Shown here piece after piece: positions 47,492 through 57,554 of a DNA stretch of 64,000 nucleotides. The translations under genes and the position numbers were made by a program. The notes under the pieces are model-generated. The model was not told the origin of the DNA and did not search any database. It was given only the letters and a program-made list of their open reading frames with translations. The stretch comes from Polydactylus sextarius. Its lineage: Eukaryota; Chordata; Actinopteri; Polynemidae. How positions within the stretch are numbered: position 1 is the stretch's first letter; each line of letters opens with the position of its first letter. The stretch lies in contig CM028918.1 in NCBI GenBank assembly GCA_016801845.1, positions 20,510,001 through 20,574,000 of the forward strand, written 5' to 3'.

Positions 47492-50400
47492 GCCACCAGG
47501 AGGCACCAAGACACCACAACAATAAAATGGAATTTTAGATATCAAAATAAAATAATAAATTATATATAAGTTTGTATAAAAACAAACAATGCACTAAAAT
47601 TAATTATGAGAGATATTTATAGCAGCATTAGTTAATACGCAACGTTACTGCATGTGAATATCAACAGCAGTACATACAAAATGATAAATACAAATACTAA
47701 TAAAAAAAATCACGTGACGAACAACAAATCTTCTAGAAACTTTCATGTTTCTTACTCAACAATGAATCGTTATTAATCTGATTCATTATTGTTATTTTCC
47801 TACGACTGGGGCATGTTGAGAGGAAGATGAGGATGGAGGGAGGGAAGGAAAAGAAAGGGGAGGTTAAAAGAGAGGAAGAGGAGCAGGAGGTGAGGCAGCG
47901 GGGGAGGGGGTCATGTGGAGAGAAGAGGAGGTGGGGGGACTCATTTTCATTTTTTTTTTTTGCCTCTATAGAAAGATTAACATTTAGGGACAAAGGAATT
48001 CTGGGAGAATAAAAGGCTGTCGGACCTTTTAATCCTCAACCCCCGCCCTTCCTCCCTCCTCCTCCTCTGTCTCTCAGATCAGCGGCTGCTCTCAAACAGC
48101 TGTGTGAATAAAGACAAGTCTCCTCAGGGAGTTTGAGGGCGACAGGTGGCAGCTGAGCAGCGTTTACCCATCAGCACCTCCTCTTCATCCTCTACACACA
48201 TTGCTCACATTGCCGTGGTAACCTGTAGCACACATTGTGAACTCTTTTGCACTCATGGTGTTGTTTCCTTATGGTTGTGTATGTTTCCTTCAGATCAGGA
48301 GCGAAACCTCTGGATGATGGAGCCAGTTCAGGGGCCCCAGATCTGCAGGAGCCTTAGTATGAGCCATACTAAGTCCTCTGTCTGTGTCTCAACTGTCTCG
48401 GACTGTTTTAGTTTATATTCACTCCAGACACTCATGTTGCCTCAAATATATTACGACATTATTACATATTAAGGTTGTTCCTCTTGGACATGTTAAATTC
48501 TCCATTGCTACGGTGACGAGCAGCAGACAGACTCAGAAATGTGTTAACTCCACCCCGCTGTAGTGTAGACTTGAACGAAACAAACTAGAAAGTGAAGCTC
48601 AGAGCTGGAGACGATGTGGAGTCAGTGACCCCCCAACTCCACCCCCTCCTCCTCCACAGTCTATATTTAAACTTAATTAAAAACAATCTGTCGAGGAATC
48701 TGTTCCGGATCAAAACCAAAATTAGTCCCCGCAGGGAATCGGGAAAAAAATAAGTGGCTGAGTGAAACTGAAATTACAGGTTTGTGAAGCACAGTGGAGG
48801 AGCTGCAGTCAGCGTGGAGTCTGAGGACCACCGACCGACAGCAAACACATCATCATCATCGTCTGCTGATAAACTTTTATTTTCTTCCTCCTGCTGTTTC
48901 GTTTCTTTGACTTTTTGTTTTTGTGAGTTGATCTGAATCTTCCTGTTTTCACCGAACTGAGAAGACCTCTGAAGACCTCAAGAATTATTATATTATGTTA
49001 TTTATTTATTTAAATCTTCTGTAGCTGGAGACGAGCAAACTGAGCCTCACAGGCTCTTAATTTGAAAAATATTTCCTCCACAGTACAATGTAAGCGTTTG
49101 TTTTTATGTGACGTGTCTTTGTTTCTACTCAGACATTGATGTAAACAAGCTGAGTGAGTCACAGACAGACGCTGTTTGAAACGTCTGTCCTGGAGGGACA
49201 CGAGTGGAGACAAAAACCAGGTTCTGATGTTCAGTGCTGAACTGGGTCTGGTTCTTGTCCGTCTCCCGCAGAGCAGATGCAACAATTAACTCCACATGTC
49301 TTTCAGTGATGAGGCAGAGAGAAGAAGAGGCTGGACAGCTTCTCTTCACATAAGGACACCTGGACTACTTTATTGACCTGCTCACACTGAGACCTGACCC
49401 TGGATCAGAGGCTGAACATGGACACTTAAAACTGCTACTGGTGTTTTTTTTTTTTTTTTTTTTTTTTTTTGCAGCTACAAATCCACAAGTTTTCAATCAA
49501 CAGCAGTTGACTGGACATTTAGTTCAGAAAGTGACCTTTGTTGACCGAGACACAGAACCACACTGTCCACATAGTTGTGTCTGAGTCCTGCAGGTCCAGT
49601 GTCTCCACCGGAAGGTCCATGTTGCTGTGTTTACATGAGAGTCCGCGAGTGTCAACAGAGAACACGTGTTCCAGGCCGCTCATCAAAACACAGAGCCAAA
49701 GTAAAATTTGGCCTCAGTTAGATGGGTCTGACTGATTTATCCCTCTCTGGACCAGAAATCCCAGACTCAGAGTCTGAAAATAGCTCATTGTTTATCATGG
49801 AGGGGTGGGGGCCTGGATGAAGCTGGATGAAGCGCTGGATTCCAGCAGGATTTACAGATGTATCAAAAGTCAATATGGTACTTGGTACGTAGGTACAACA
49901 TCAACTTGTGGAGATGCCACTTCCTGGACCTGTCCATGACCCTGAACTTTCAGGACACTTTAACAACAAATAAATGGGTGTGTTACCTGACTGCTGTCCC
50001 TGCTGTGTCTGTCCAAAGCCTTTAGTGAGGACGGCAGGCCCCTTCTCCTGCTGTTTCCTCCCGATATGGAGCGACAACGTTGCCGCAATGTCCCTTCGTC
50101 TCTGCTGCACACCTGAGGACAGAGTAGGACATAGGAGAACTAAGCTGTCTGCTGGACAGGACACTAAAGCTGAATCCTGTCAGAAAGTGTGTCTTACAAG
50201 GGCATGGAAAGAGGACACAGAGAAGACTCCCAGGCGTCCCAGCATGCTCTTAGAGGGTCGGCTGGCGACAGCGAGGAGGCTCTTGGGGTTGGGGAGTTCA
50301 CTGCCTTGCAGGCTGGACAGGTAGCACCTCAGCCTGAACAGATCCAGGTTCAGTTTCTCCAGGTTCTGCTCCCACTGTTTGATCTGAGAAGTCACAGAAC

Positions 50401-53400
50401 AAGCAAATCAGAGAAGAAGTCCATTTAACTCCCCCACCTCAAACCCCTGCAGTGGATATTTATTTGATCGCAGAGCAGTGAGATTAGCAGTGAGAGCTAC
50501 AGTCAGAGTTCAAACAACAGCTCTGAGATCAGTTACAGTTCAGAGATGAAAATTAACCAGATGCTAAATGACTCGTTGAGTCAGCGACAGTTTATCACCC
50601 ACACTGCAATCCACGTGAGAAATAACAGAGCAAATACAGATCTGAGATCAGCTCATGCATCCTCTGATGGATAAAAACAAAGTCTGTTTCCAGCTGTGAG
50701 TGCTGACCACGGTCTGAGAGGAGCAGTGTGATAAAAAGTCATCATGATGGCCTGATTTTGATGTTTGAATGGAGACAGTTACAATATCAACGATAAACAG
50801 TCTGTGTTGGCAGCAGTGAAACTGTAGAGGGTGACAACAGGTGATGCCCCCACCCCACGCATCTCACCCCCAGGACAAAAGGATGCGATGGTAAAACCCT
50901 GTAGTTATCAGAGGTCACCTCTTCTCACCAGGTTTGATTTTTATGTAGATTTGACACTTAACACCGCCGTTGCCACCTCAACATCTGGGTGATGATGTCA
51001 CCCCTGACGGCCTCATCTGGCTCTTATCGTTAGCGGGAAAGCGCTTGTTGTTTCAGGCTGCCGGTAACAACCCTGAACATCTGGAAGAGATATTAAACTC
51101 GACTCGGCGTGAGACTGAGTACGGACATTTTCCTGCTCTGCAGCTGCCAGAACATCCTGCAGGCTGTTTGTTACGTAATGACTCCACCACTACACACAGA
51201 GTTTCCTCTGGCAGCAGCAGAACCACTTTATAAAACTCCTTATCATTAGTCAACTCTTCTACCTGAGTTCAGTGTCTTAGGGGAAAATCTGAACAACAGA
51301 ATCTTCAGCCACATTGGATTCTGCAAAACCAAAGCCAGTCTGAATGTGTGTGATATAATGGAGAAGGGGGATTAGAGATAATGTTCAGAGAAAAAAACTG
51401 AGAATTAAGTCGTAGAATTTGTGATCACTAAGAAAAAAAAGTGATTTTAGCCCAACATTGTTGAGAAGAACAGACTAATCTCAGATCTTTGACATGTACG
51501 CCGGGCATGAGATCTCCACCCAGGGCATGCTGCAGGGGTTATACATCTCATCTATACCACAGAACAGTGGGGGTCATGCCTCCAATGCCCCAACATCCTC
51601 ACTGACCTGACTCTCCACGGCCTTCCTGTTCTTCTGCTCCTTGATGATGGACAGCTGCAGCTCAGCCATCTTCTTCATCTTCCCGTCCATGTCAATCTTG
51701 TGCAGCAGCGAGCGGCTCTGGCAGCGCAGCAGACGTAGCGTGTCCTCCTTCCCCTGACGCTTGGCCAGCAGGGAGGCGCTGGCCGAGTGGATTGCTGTCA
51801 CCCAGTTCTCCAGGTCCGTCTGGCTGGTGGCCTGGAGGAAACAAAGATTTACATTTATGCACAGTTTCAAAGCTACACAAGGCTGAAACAGATACATAAC
51901 CAGATGGAAATTAGATTTGTTTTTTGGGAATTTTTCAAGGTTATTAAATCCACAGCTCTGACAGATTTAAAGTAAAATGGCACCAGTGCGCTTGAAACTT
52001 CAACCAATATTCACTACTTCAATTCTGCTTTAAAATGGCTAAGATGGACCATGAAAACCTGCAGCCAATGTTTAGAAAGAGGTGACAATGTGCCACCTTA
52101 AATTTAAGTCAGATATCTTTAGCATTTCATCATGTTTAGGACAATGTCGGCAGTTTATCTGTGTGTTTGCTGCTGCTGTAAAACCAAAACAAATAAAAGA
52201 GCCTAAAAAGCTGTGTAGATCTGAGGCGAGACTGGCCATCCTTTGAAAGCATGAGGATAAAAACCACCTGTTAAAACACAACCTTCACTTTCTAACAAGA
52301 ACTTCACCTTCAAGGAGAAATGTTTCCTGTTCATGTGTCCTGACCAGCAGAGAGCAGCACTCTGATGGTCTGGATGCTGTCTGGTCACACAGACACAATT
52401 AGGTTTTATTTTTATTGAGAGGGGAACCAAAGTGGCTCGCTGTCAGGGGTCGTTGCCATAAAGAGGCCATTTGTTGCAGTAATTAGTCGCATGTTGTGAC
52501 TTCCATTAGAGTGCTTACACCTTCCTCAACCCTCCGTCTTCAGTCCCTTTCAGCTCCTGACACCTCACCACCATCACACCTCTCTGCTGGGAGCCATCAG
52601 GGCTCCAAGGAGATGTGGCGGCGAAGGACTGCCGCATGATTTGTGTGTCTGTAAACGTTTCACAGCTGAAGTCGTACTTCAGTGACACTGAGTTACTCTG
52701 AGAAAAGGAGCATCTCCTGGGCTCGTAAAAATCAAGAGGAAGACATTAGGAACACATTCAGAGCTCTGTGCCCTCTGACCTTCTCAAGTCTTGGTGTTTG
52801 CTGCAGATCAGCATATAAACCCAAGCTCAGCTGATTTATCCTTTGGGCTGAGTTTCTGTGACATTTTACTTAAAGTCTACGCACAGCAGTTTAAGGGAAT
52901 AAGAGTATAAGAGATTGTAGAGGAGATATAGAGTGGATTCAGATTATGGAAAGTCTAGTTTAAAGACAGAGAAACAAAACTATCTTCCAGCACTCCAACA
53001 CATCTTTATGAGAAAGACTACACAACAAAATAAAAACATCTGGATCACCCCCTGGTGGTTGCAGTATAACTCATAAACCCTGCTGCCCTCCATGTTAACA
53101 GAAACTAAAAGATGTTCAAGTCTTGATGTTTCTGCTCAGTTTTGGTTTGAATCAGTTATCAGTTGAGTTGAGACGATGACTGATGATTGACAGGTGACAC
53201 TGACTCCTTATTGGTCAAGACTTCCTGATCATTACTGCACAGCCTTCGGCTTCAAATACGCAAGATGGCAGCACCCATGTTCAGGATATTTTGGCTTAAT
53301 TTTTCGCAGAGGGAGGTGCTGTCCTGCACCAGGTTAGAACACTCCTACCGTTCTTCTAAGACACAACAGCTGTGTTTGTTCTGTGGTTTGGGAATCAAAA

Positions 53401-56400
53401 ACTAATAGTAGTGAGTACATAGTACTTAGTAAGACAAAGCTCAAAAACCTCAGATTTCTGTTTCACAATGCTTAGAATGTGCCTCACTGTCTGAGTAGAT
53501 CTGAAACTTCACCGACTGTGGCAAGGTCCATGTGTCCCGGGGCTGTGTGTTCTGTTTGTGGTGACACTCATGTTTCTGTGCTGGAGAGAAACCACAGCCC
53601 CACACACTGTGTCCCCATTCACACCGACCGAGGAGAGAAATGAATGACAGAGTTTGATGGGAGAAGAAACACAGCCAGCAAATCAGCAGACAGACAATCC
53701 TGAAGAAAACCAAGAACACTCAAATATAGAACGAATGAGGAGAAACCACAGTGGCTCCACACAGAAATGTGAAAAATGTCACAGAGACCAGACTCGAGTC
53801 TGAGTCTGCTCGGCCCTCTCATCCCAGTGGTGTATTCAGGGACTCTCCAACTCCCTCGTGTTTGCTTGGTTATGCTCAAAACTTGATACTCAAGAGTTTT
53901 CTTGCCTCAGTAAACTTTGATTCATGTTCACATTTTACACAAAACACTGGATTCAGCTGCAGCTAATTAAGACGCTGTTGGTTTCAGTGATGATGTTTCA
54001 GTTCTCTCACCTGGAACAGGTAGACGTCTCCATATGAATTGCTCAGGCAGAAGACGTGCTCCTTCTTCGGATGCTCGGGAACAGCTTGCACGATGCTGTC
54101 ATCTGCCAGCAGTGTGTAACGAGGGGAGAGCTCTTGTTCACCGCCGCTGCTCCTCCCGTACGTCTCATAAAACAACAGGGTGCAACCTGAGTTGGGGAAG
54201 AAGGATTTTGTATTTGTATCATTTTAGCTTCACTGTGTTTTAGTCTAAATAATTGTGTTGTTTGTCTCAGTGACTCAGAGCAGTGGAAGTGCTCATGTTT
54301 CAGCAGGAAACCTCATTCTCGTTACTGCATCACAGTAACACAACGGTTTCCTGTTCTGTTTTTAACTGCGTCCCACGGTCGTGGCTTGAGTGGGGGTGAA
54401 GGGGAGGGGGCAGGAGGTGGTACCTTTCAGTGTTACCCAGAAGTGCCTCCACTTGCGGCGGGCGACCAGCTCCAGCTTCCCGTCCTTGCTGATGGTGATG
54501 AGAGCTTTGAAGGAGAGCCATCCGGCCCGTCGCACCACGCCCTGCTCCTTCTCAAACAGGACGTCCAGCTGCTCGCCTCCTGCCAAATCCACCTCCCCAT
54601 CCATCTCCTCCTCCTCCGTCCCCTCTTCATCTTCCTCCTCCTCCTCTCTGTCGCCCTCCGATGTCTCGGTCCTTTCCGCCACGCTTCTGCCGCCGCAGCT
54701 CGTCTCCAGCTCCTGCATGAAGTTCTCGTAGATGTTCAATCGCTGGGCGTCGCTGCTCAGGTTCAGAGTCCTGGAGGAGGCGCAGTGGACCAAGGGGGGC
54801 TGGCTATGATTCATGGCACGAAGGGGGTTGGATGACCAGTTCAGCCCAGCGGTGAAGACATCGGTGACTTGAGGCTCCTGAAGAAAAAAGACGCAAGCAT
54901 TCAGTCGTCACAAGTGTCGGCATTATAGGAGCAATCAGTGTTTCAGATTGAATCCAGTTATCTCATCTTAATCTTTTCTTCTGAGGAAAGACAACAGAGG
55001 ATCTGACTGTACTGTGGGTCAGTGTTCAATGTCTGGGCTCTAATTCCACTGTTTTAACTTTACAGACAAAACATGAGAAATCATTATTATATGAGTATTA
55101 AAGCTTGTCTGCAGGGCAGTGTAGCCTGTATCACTGCTGTCCTCTGAACACAGTGGAAACAGACAGGAAGTGAACTCATCAAGCTGATCATAAACAGGAA
55201 ATTGTGTTTATTGGAGCCAAATCTCACACAGAAACAAAACCATCAGACCACTGTCTTTTGTGTAAGGAAAAAAAAAACTTATTATAGAGCGATTCTATTG
55301 TTTTACTAATTAAACTGATCTGAGAAAAAGCTGGTTTTAACAACCTAGTTTGAAACAACCAGTTTACTGCGTATGAAGAATTTAAAAGCTCTAAATAAAT
55401 GTCAGGAACATTTCTTTTTTTTTTTTTATTTGAAATATTCTTATTTTATTCTACTTTGTTTGTGTTTCTCTGTTTACACATTGAGGTTTCCTACCTGGAT
55501 CCTCCTCTTCTTCCTGCTCAGACTTCCTGTCCAGTCGCTCAGTCGTCTGATTCGGCTCTTCAGGAAGTCTTTGCGGTTGTTCCCAGTGGTGTTGGCGGCG
55601 TGCTCGGCCCTGCGGCAGGGTAACGTGAGGGAGGAATAACGCTGCACCAGACCCCCACTTGCATCCTCCTCCTGGATAACGTCCTCCAGCAGCGCTGATG
55701 AAGAGGAAGAGGAGGCGTTCCTGTGCTGCAGGGGTGGCGGCGGCGGCGTGGGGAAGGTGGGCAGTGTGTGGTGACTGATGAAAACACTGTCCAGTGATGC
55801 GGCAGGGGACGACACCAGGCTCAAGTCTCTGAGTTCAGGCTGCAGGATCACAGAGTCACCAATGCCGCTGTCCTCCGTCCGGCCAGAGGAGCAGGTGGTG
55901 TAACCTGTTGACGTGAACGTGTTGGTCTCTGCAGCAGGGAAGAGCAGGGCGGAGTTAAACGCTGGGGAGATGTTCTCCTCCTGAGCAGAGAAGAAGGTGC
56001 TGTAGCTGCTGGTGGCAGTCTCCTCCGTGCGGGTGGAGGAGTAAGTGGCGTACCCACTGCTGTCATCCACAACAAATACATTGTCAGCCAGCTCCGTGGG
56101 GCCCCCCCATGGTGAGTCGTACCAGGAGCCGTCGGAGCTGAGCGAGCTGCCCTTGCTGGTGCGAAGGGAGGGTTCACCAACTGCAGTGTTGGTGGCAGGG
56201 AGGCTGGTTAACCCTTGGGGCTCCACAGGGATGACCCTGCTGTTGGTGAACTCCACCCTCATGCTGCCATCTTTGCTAAACAGCACTTTGGGGCTGCCGC
56301 CACTTTCCAGAGATGTTCGTTCTCTGCAGTCTCCATTACTTCCCCCGCTGCACTCCAAGTGTCCAAACTGGCCCCTGCTGTAGCTCTGAGGGGATCCCTG

Positions 56401-56616
56401 CCCTCCTCTGGCTGCAGGTTCATAATGCCAAGAGGTGTACGGGGGGCTGGTGGAGCACTGGTTCGTGTAGCTCCTCCCTCGGCTCCTGCTGTTCCCCTGG
56501 CTGCTCCTCCACCAGCTGCGAGCTGACGGCACCTCCTCCTTCCTGGAGGGGAACCTGAGCGCGCATGGCGGCTTGGTGGAAGTCACAAAGCTGCCATGAC
56601 TGTCTGCGTTCCCCAT
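40822..56616 (-). CDS. tiam2: tiam2, Rac guanine-nucleotide exchange factor (22 coding exons)
   Basis: T-lymphoma invasion and metastasis-inducing protein 2 (STEF), a membrane-associated GEF that activates Rac1. Coding exons, 5' to 3': 55495-56616, 54424-54877, 54011-54186, 51607-51831, 50198-50383, 49987-50112, 47244-47322, 47070-47159, 46773-46985, 46605-46693, 45899-46165, 45202-45390, 45007-45075, 44792-44917, 44594-44702, 44289-44468, 43513-43631, 43299-43407, 43127-43185, 42933-43023, 42764-42851 and 40822-41386. All phases join, giving about 1576 residues with no stop. Domain order is N-terminal MGN (myristoylation-type) region, PH-CC-Ex, PDZ, DH, PH and a C-terminal tail. The Ras-binding domain that normally sits between CC-Ex and PDZ is not found. 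TIAM2 is preferred over TIAM1 from the N-terminus (MGNADS...PCALRF) and from synteny with arid1b and cldn20. The third-to-last part of the DH domain is next to a large minisatellite. Confidence 0.92.
41515..41925. repeat. Dispersed fish repeat in the last tiam2 intron region
   Basis: Contains the run cgaggcagatgaccg, then ggttctgctggaggtttctt, cctgttaaaag, gggtttctctatgtaaagtg, ccttgagataa, a sequence I recognise as a very common interspersed repeat in percomorph genomes. Family name not assigned. Confidence 0.65.
42764..43407 (-). CDS. tiam2: tiam2 exons coding the C-terminal PH domain
   Basis: Exons 43299-43407, 43127-43185, 42933-43023 and 42764-42851. They encode VTDVSMGEFLAHSSVVWLNPLPSLGRLRKEPELTLF, VFKRAVILVYRENSKLKKR, DPFRFRWLIPVSAVQVR and VWELVHSRSEVEGRPETVFQLCSS, each matching the DH-associated PH of TIAM1 closely. 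The domain assists exchange and phosphoinositide binding. Confidence 0.93.
43513..45390 (-). CDS. tiam2: tiam2 exons coding the DH (RhoGEF) domain
   Basis: Six exons: 45202-45390, 45007-45075, 44792-44917, 44594-44702, 44289-44468 and 43513-43631. CR1 is RLRKVIEELVDTEKSYVK; then DIYLTPLQKETFLSKEE; then EALFGSLPEMLDFQRVFLQTLEE; then YYADHFKLYSGFCANH; then CR3 LESYLIKPVQRVLKYPLLLREL; finally KVASHINEMQKIYEDYGSVFDQL. This is the catalytic module for Rac GDP/GTP exchange and all core helices appear intact. The intron after 44289 holds the splice-donor minisatellite. Confidence 0.95.
43700..44288. repeat. Minisatellite of splice-donor-containing TG-rich units in a tiam2 intron
   Basis: (GA)n at 43710-43742, then about 540 bp of 20-45 bp units of the form ttacctgtcaggtgtg plus variable (tg)n. 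On the minus (coding) strand each unit reads cacacctgacag|gtaa, the same as the true exon end and 5' splice site at 44289. About 17 copies precede the real site; roughly half keep the full motif, the others have single changes (tcacgtg, tatctgt, tcaagtg). Confidence 0.9.
45899..46693 (-). CDS. tiam2: tiam2 PDZ-DH linker exons, with Glu run
   Basis: 46605-46693 encodes DVSSPSTVLPPVFDSDVS... ending MQQ in phase 0. 45899-46165 (267 nt, phase 0 both sides, acceptor cgtag|atg) encodes LSGSSRRRPLTPAESLQSRL..., a run of nine Glu, then SVSLAERLVGLLDEAACCL. The second exon has open frame, good splice sites and correct phase, but I cannot align it confidently with mammalian TIAM2. It might be fish-specific or skipped. 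The Glu run is coded by a (CTC)n tract at about 46013-46039. Confidence 0.65.
46773..47322 (-). CDS. tiam2: tiam2 exons coding the PDZ domain
   Basis: Exons 47244-47322, 47070-47159 and 46773-46985 (phases 0, 1, 1, 1). The domain starts VFSLHI and has the carboxylate-binding loop FGFAV (TIAM1 YGFSL), then HVYVSEVDPLGLSAREGLRAGDEVLTVNG and LMQSLFSHLKLRLLLRR. TIAM PDZ domains bind syndecan/CADM-type C-termini. A Pro-rich, poorly conserved linker follows. Confidence 0.92.
47323..49986 (-). other. tiam2 intron where Ras-binding-domain exons are expected
   Basis: Phase-0 intron of 2.66 kb. TIAM1 has about 120 residues (linker plus Ras-binding domain) between the flanking exons. I read this stretch on the minus strand for the conserved segments (FCLPN, VRPGDTA, the YLRLKF and QPEEDIYELLY regions) and found none. 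It contains a 27-base poly-T (49444-49470), a TA run (47446-47488) and purine-rich tracts (47820-47940). Confidence 0.6.
47446..47488. repeat. (TA)n microsatellite
   Basis: About 21 TA units within the tiam2 intron before the PDZ exons. Confidence 0.9.
49987..50383 (-). CDS. tiam2: tiam2 exons coding the CC-Ex region
   Basis: Two phase-0 exons (50198-50383 and 49987-50112). The first has WEQNLEKLNLDLFRLRCYLSSLQGSELPNPKSLL and GRLGVFSVSSFHAL, nearly identical to TIAM1. The second is a 42-residue basic Ser/Arg segment ending DSSQ, the counterpart of the TIAM1 segment that ends GRPSINQ just before the Ras-binding domain. Confidence 0.92.
51607..54877 (-). CDS. tiam2: tiam2 exons coding the N-terminal PH domain
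   Basis: Three exons (54424-54877, 54011-54186, 51607-51831). The first encodes a linker with the NIYENFMQELE motif conserved in TIAM proteins, an acidic Glu/Asp run, then the start of PH (VRRAGWLSFKAL, RRKWRHFWVTLKG). The second continues CTLLFYETYG, DDSIVQAVPEHPKKEHVFCLSNSYGDVYLFQ. The third finishes PH (TSQTDLENWVTAIHSA) and begins the coiled coil (KEDTLRLL, KIDMDGKMKKMAELQL). This module targets TIAM to membranes. Confidence 0.93.
51832..54010 (-). other. tiam2 intron within the PH-domain coding region
   Basis: 2.2-kb phase-0 intron. Apart from the dispersed repeat at 53033-53260 no element or exon is recognised. Confidence 0.5.
53033..53260. repeat. Dispersed repeat fragment (tggatcaccccctggtggttg type)
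   Basis: The segment catctggatcaccccctggt followed by gcagtataactcataaaccc is a common fish interspersed sequence. Related short pieces occur at about 17550-17580, 23562-23610 and 29219-29245 in the IFI44-like array. Family not named. Confidence 0.5.
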
Positions 56617-56622
56617 CACAAC
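55495..56622 (-). CDS. tiam2: tiam2 first coding exon (N-terminal region)
   Basis: 1122 coding nt (374 codons), ATG at 56616 preceded by six untranslated bases and a ttttcag acceptor, so at least one non-coding exon lies upstream. MGNADSHG gives Gly2 for N-myristoylation, as in TIAM proteins. The region is Ser-rich, with phospho-degron-like Ser clusters (SGYATYSS, DSGIGDS) and ends SLSRKKRRIQ at a phase-0 donor. The basic end and the DSGIGDS motif match the family; most of the rest is disordered and poorly conserved. Confidence 0.9.
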
Positions 56623-57510
56623 CTGAAAAACGAATGACACATGGCATGAAAAAGTATGTTTTTTATCACAAACACCACCACAACTATGACCAGCTCCATA
56701 GCCAGGGCCACGGTAACCTGCAGGGGCTTGGGCTAAACTGATCTGTGAGGCCCCCCCTTGCCCCCTCACCTCACTTAAAGTGGCAATCAGATAGCGTAAT
56801 CCAGAAATCCAACCCTGATACGTTTGTGCTAATCTGGTTCATCTCAGCTCAGAGGTGCTGAACACTCAGTTGACATTTGTGGTTACAGGTGAATACCTGA
56901 CTCCAGATGTGACCCTGGTCTCTGACGACCATGTGGTCGAACTGCTGAGCTCTAACACAGAGTGAAACTCATGCTTCGATCGCTCGTACACGACTGAAAC
57001 AGATCGTGTTTAGTCAGCATGCCGATGGACAATCAACACAATCAACAAATCGGTCTCCTTGGCAACGCGGTCGTTCCGCTGTTTATTGAAACAATCCAGA
57101 CATCCAAATCTCTGATTACTCGGCTGAATTTCATCATCATCGATAAATAAAACAAATGAAACCACTTGAGTAAAAAGTAAACTGTAAACCAGAGATTGGT
57201 GGTGAGAGGGAGGTTCTCTTAACTTAACTTTTTATATCATCTTACCTGAATAATAAAAAACTAAAAAAAAAATACTGTTTTACAACAAATTGAGCAGCTT
57301 CTTTTCTAACAGACTCTGTTGTAGGCACATTGCATCATAGTTATATGTCACAGTTTAGATGAAAATTAATAAAATATGTAAAATCCGAGAAGAAAAAAAC
57401 TGTTTTTACCTTTTTGTGTTTCCGTTGTCACAAACAGAAATTGAGCAGCTGCTTCATGCTGCGTCCTCTCTCGCTCTCTTTACTACTGAAGCTCCGTGTT
57501 GCTTCCAGCT

Positions 57511-57554
<44 letters not shown>

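Noticed and set aside
54386..54835. Plus-strand frames of 110-150 codons
   Set aside because: Antisense shadows of the tiam2 PH-domain exon.
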